Shown: piece after piece, positions 5,893 to 7,052 of the stretch | Layout: every line of letters starts with the position of its first letter | Position numbering within the stretch: the first letter of the stretch is position 1 | DNA from: an uncultured Gemmatimonadota bacterium | GTDB taxonomy: Bacteria; Gemmatimonadota; Gemmatimonadetes; Gemmatimonadales; Gemmatimonadaceae | Length of the DNA: 7,052 bases | Reading direction: 5' to 3' | Assembly (NCBI GenBank): GCA_903894655.1 | Contig: CAITQY010000181.1 | Span: 1 to 7,052, forward strand | Notes under the pieces: model-generated | What the model was told of the DNA's origin: nothing | What the model saw: only the letters and a program-made list of their open reading frames with translations | Databases searched by the model: none | Program-made: the position numbers and the translations under genes

Positions 5893-6840
5893 TCACAGCG
5901 TACCCCGAGCGCGGGCGCGCGACGCGCCGGCACTGCGAGGCCGCACCGGGGCATCGCCGAGACGCTCGGGAATCGTGACCTGCATCTGGGCGCCCGGGAA
6001 GAAGGGCAGGCCTTCGGTCATCGGCACGTCTTCATCCCACTCGGGTGTAATGGCAATACGGGCGGTGCCGCTGCGCACCGACAGCTTGCCGTCCCAGCGT
6101 CCCACGAAACGCCGGATGCCGGCCAGACCCTGGCCACGCCCCTTGTCGCCATGACGAAAGCGGCTCACGGCGCGCAGCACCGCATCTTCCAGCGCCATCG
6201 CATCATCCCACCGATCGCTGCGGCGATGTCCCGGCGAGCTCTCCAGGGACTTCCGAAAGCCCACGCCGGCGTCGCACACCGCGATCACGACCACCCGACG
6301 CCCGAGGCGACGGGCGTACTTGTACGCCTGCACCGCCACCCAGCCACCTAGGCCGGCGTGCTCCACGATGTTCTGGCACGATTCGCTGAGCGTCATACCG
6401 AACGCGCCGGTAATCGCGGTATCGAGATTGAGCTGGCCGTGCAGGATGTCGGCGGCCTTCTGCTGAATGCGCCCCACGACGCCGTGCACGTCGTCGCTCT
6501 TCGTGATGGGCGTGATTTCGAGCAGCACATCCGACTCGTGCGCGTCACGCGCCCGCGGCACCGTGCCATGCATGTCGTACAACTCAGCCGCATGACGGAA
6601 GAAACCGGCGCGCGACCAGTACGACACCGTGTCCGCATGCTCGGGCACCGCGAACCCCATCCGGTCGGCACGCGACTGCGCGACACACAGCAGTGCGGTC
6701 AACCCGAACGGCGACGCCCAGCGCGCATGACGCGCGTCGACGAGGATCTTGTCGCCGTCGGGAACCAACGCCAACTGCTCGAAGACCTGCTCGACAGTGT
6801 GCTCATCGAGGGAGGGCGGCACGCTGATGACAGTCGTCAC
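5893..6840 (-). CDS. STAS + GHKL-type ATPase fusion (anti-sigma/partner-switch-like regulator)
   Basis: 315 residues in two parts. Residues about 1-90 resemble a STAS domain: DGDKILVDARHARWASPFGLTALLCVAQ (28-55, described by its ends), in which the usual D-S-x-G phosphorylation turn reads SPFG. Residues about 120-290 are a GHKL/Bergerat ATPase: N-box LSESCQNIVEHA (151-162) with Asn157, G1 box CDAGVGF (189-195), and G2 box GRGQGLAGI (234-242), ending in FFPGAQMQVTIPE (280-292). There are no transmembrane, H-box or receiver segments, so it is not a classical two-component sensor; it is closer to the RsbW/SpoIIAB-type kinases, but with the STAS part in the same chain. A basic Arg/Ala tail follows (293-315). 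GTG 6840 overlaps the upstream kinase TGA (GTGA), with a distant GGAGAG (6857-6852). It likely acts with the STAS-like protein encoded 7 bases downstream. Its signal and target are unknown. Confidence 0.85.
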   Translation of the reverse strand: MTTVISVPPSLDEHTVEQVFEQLALVPDGDKILVDARHARWASPFGLTALLCVAQSRADRMGFAVPEHADTVSYWSRAGFFRHAAELYDMHGTVPRARDAHESDVLLEITPITKSDDVHGVVGRIQQKAADILHGQLNLDTAITGAFGMTLSESCQNIVEHAGLGGWVAVQAYKYARRLGRRVVVIAVCDAGVGFRKSLESSPGHRRSDRWDDAMALEDAVLRAVSRFRHGDKGRGQGLAGIRRFVGRWDGKLSVRSGTARIAITPEWDEDVPMTEGLPFFPGAQMQVTIPERLGDAPVRPRSAGASRARARGTL

Positions 6841-7052
6841 GAAAGACTCAGCTCTCCGCGAAGATGATTCGCGAGCCCGGTGGCTCCACGATGCTCGACA
6901 TTGCGCGAGGCGGCCTGATTGGCCGCCGCGATCGCATCCGTCAACATATCACCGGCAAGCAGCCGCGAGAAATGGGTCGCGCCCCAGACATCACCGCATC
7001 CGGTGGGATCACCAGGGCCATCGACCCGTGGTGGAACACTCGGCACCAACCC
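6837..7052 (-). CDS. PfkB-family carbohydrate/nucleoside kinase, C-terminal fragment
   Basis: Only the last 71 codons plus stop are in the window; the gene runs off the right edge and the visible GTG/TTG codons near 7049 are internal. The segment GPGDPTGCGDVWGATHF matches the second PfkB signature, where D-T-x-G-A-G-D holds the anion-hole glycines and the catalytic-base Asp (codon 6992-6990). The usual Ala of GAGD is Cys here. The downstream helix ANQAASRNVEHRGATGL fits the C-terminal helix of ribokinase-like kinases. The substrate cannot be told from this part. The TGA overlaps the GTG of the STAS-ATPase gene, so the kinase is probably co-translated with the signalling module, which would be unusual for a purely catabolic kinase. 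Confidence 0.85.
   Translation of the reverse strand, partial: GLVPSVPPRVDGPGDPTGCGDVWGATHFSRLLAGDMLTDAIAAANQAASRNVEHRGATGLANHLRGELSLS

Noticed and set aside
5886..5954. Longer start of the STAS-like gene at 5954
   Set aside because: It would overlap the STAS-ATPase gene by 62 bases and adds only an Arg/Ala-rich leader; ATG 5885 sits 7 bases after the upstream stop.
5680..6351. 223-codon plus-strand open frame opposite the STAS genes
   Set aside because: Low-complexity shadow without domain features; both minus-strand genes show overlaps and motifs.

Overview
The window is one strand of tightly packed bacterial genes. All nine genes I support lie on the minus strand, so transcription runs from high to low coordinates. 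GC content is high. The FtsEX pair with an EnvC-like partner carrying a signal peptide points to a Gram-negative-type bacterium. The overall style (GC-rich, frequent GTG/TTG starts, Ala/Arg-rich proteins) would fit Gemmatimonadota or a similar high-GC phylum, but that placement is an inference and not proven here.

In transcription order, the right-hand part (about 7052-4999) holds four genes. These are the 3' end of a PfkB-family sugar kinase, a single-chain STAS + GHKL-ATPase protein, a STAS-like protein with a possible C-terminal winged helix, and a small unknown protein. The first two genes share a 4-base GTGA stop/start overlap, the second and third are 7 bases apart, and the third and fourth share an ATGA overlap. 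They therefore look like one translationally coupled signalling module, possibly a partner-switch-type regulator.

After a 54-bp gap (4998-4945) comes a 338-codon gene of the cystathionine gamma-synthase (Cys/Met metabolism PLP) fold. Its PLP-binding lysine position is methionine and its N-terminal arm is missing, so it looks like a pseudoenzyme. Its stop codon touches the ATG of ftsE. The ftsE-ftsX pair (ATGA overlap) is followed by an EnvC-like protein with a coiled coil and a degenerate LytM domain, starting at a TAGTG junction with ftsX. Together these three are the expected machine that couples the cytoplasmic ATPase to periplasmic peptidoglycan amidase activation during cell division. 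After a 57-bp gap comes nfo (endonuclease IV, base excision repair) with an unusual Lys/Ala/Pro-rich N-terminal tail. An imperfect inverted repeat sits at the left edge.

The most unusual items are the lysine-less PLP-fold protein abutting the division genes, the fused STAS-ATPase / STAS-like pair downstream of a sugar kinase, and a 15-bp tandem duplication that copies the ftsX-stop/envC-start junction. I saw no tRNA, rRNA, CRISPR array or insertion sequence.
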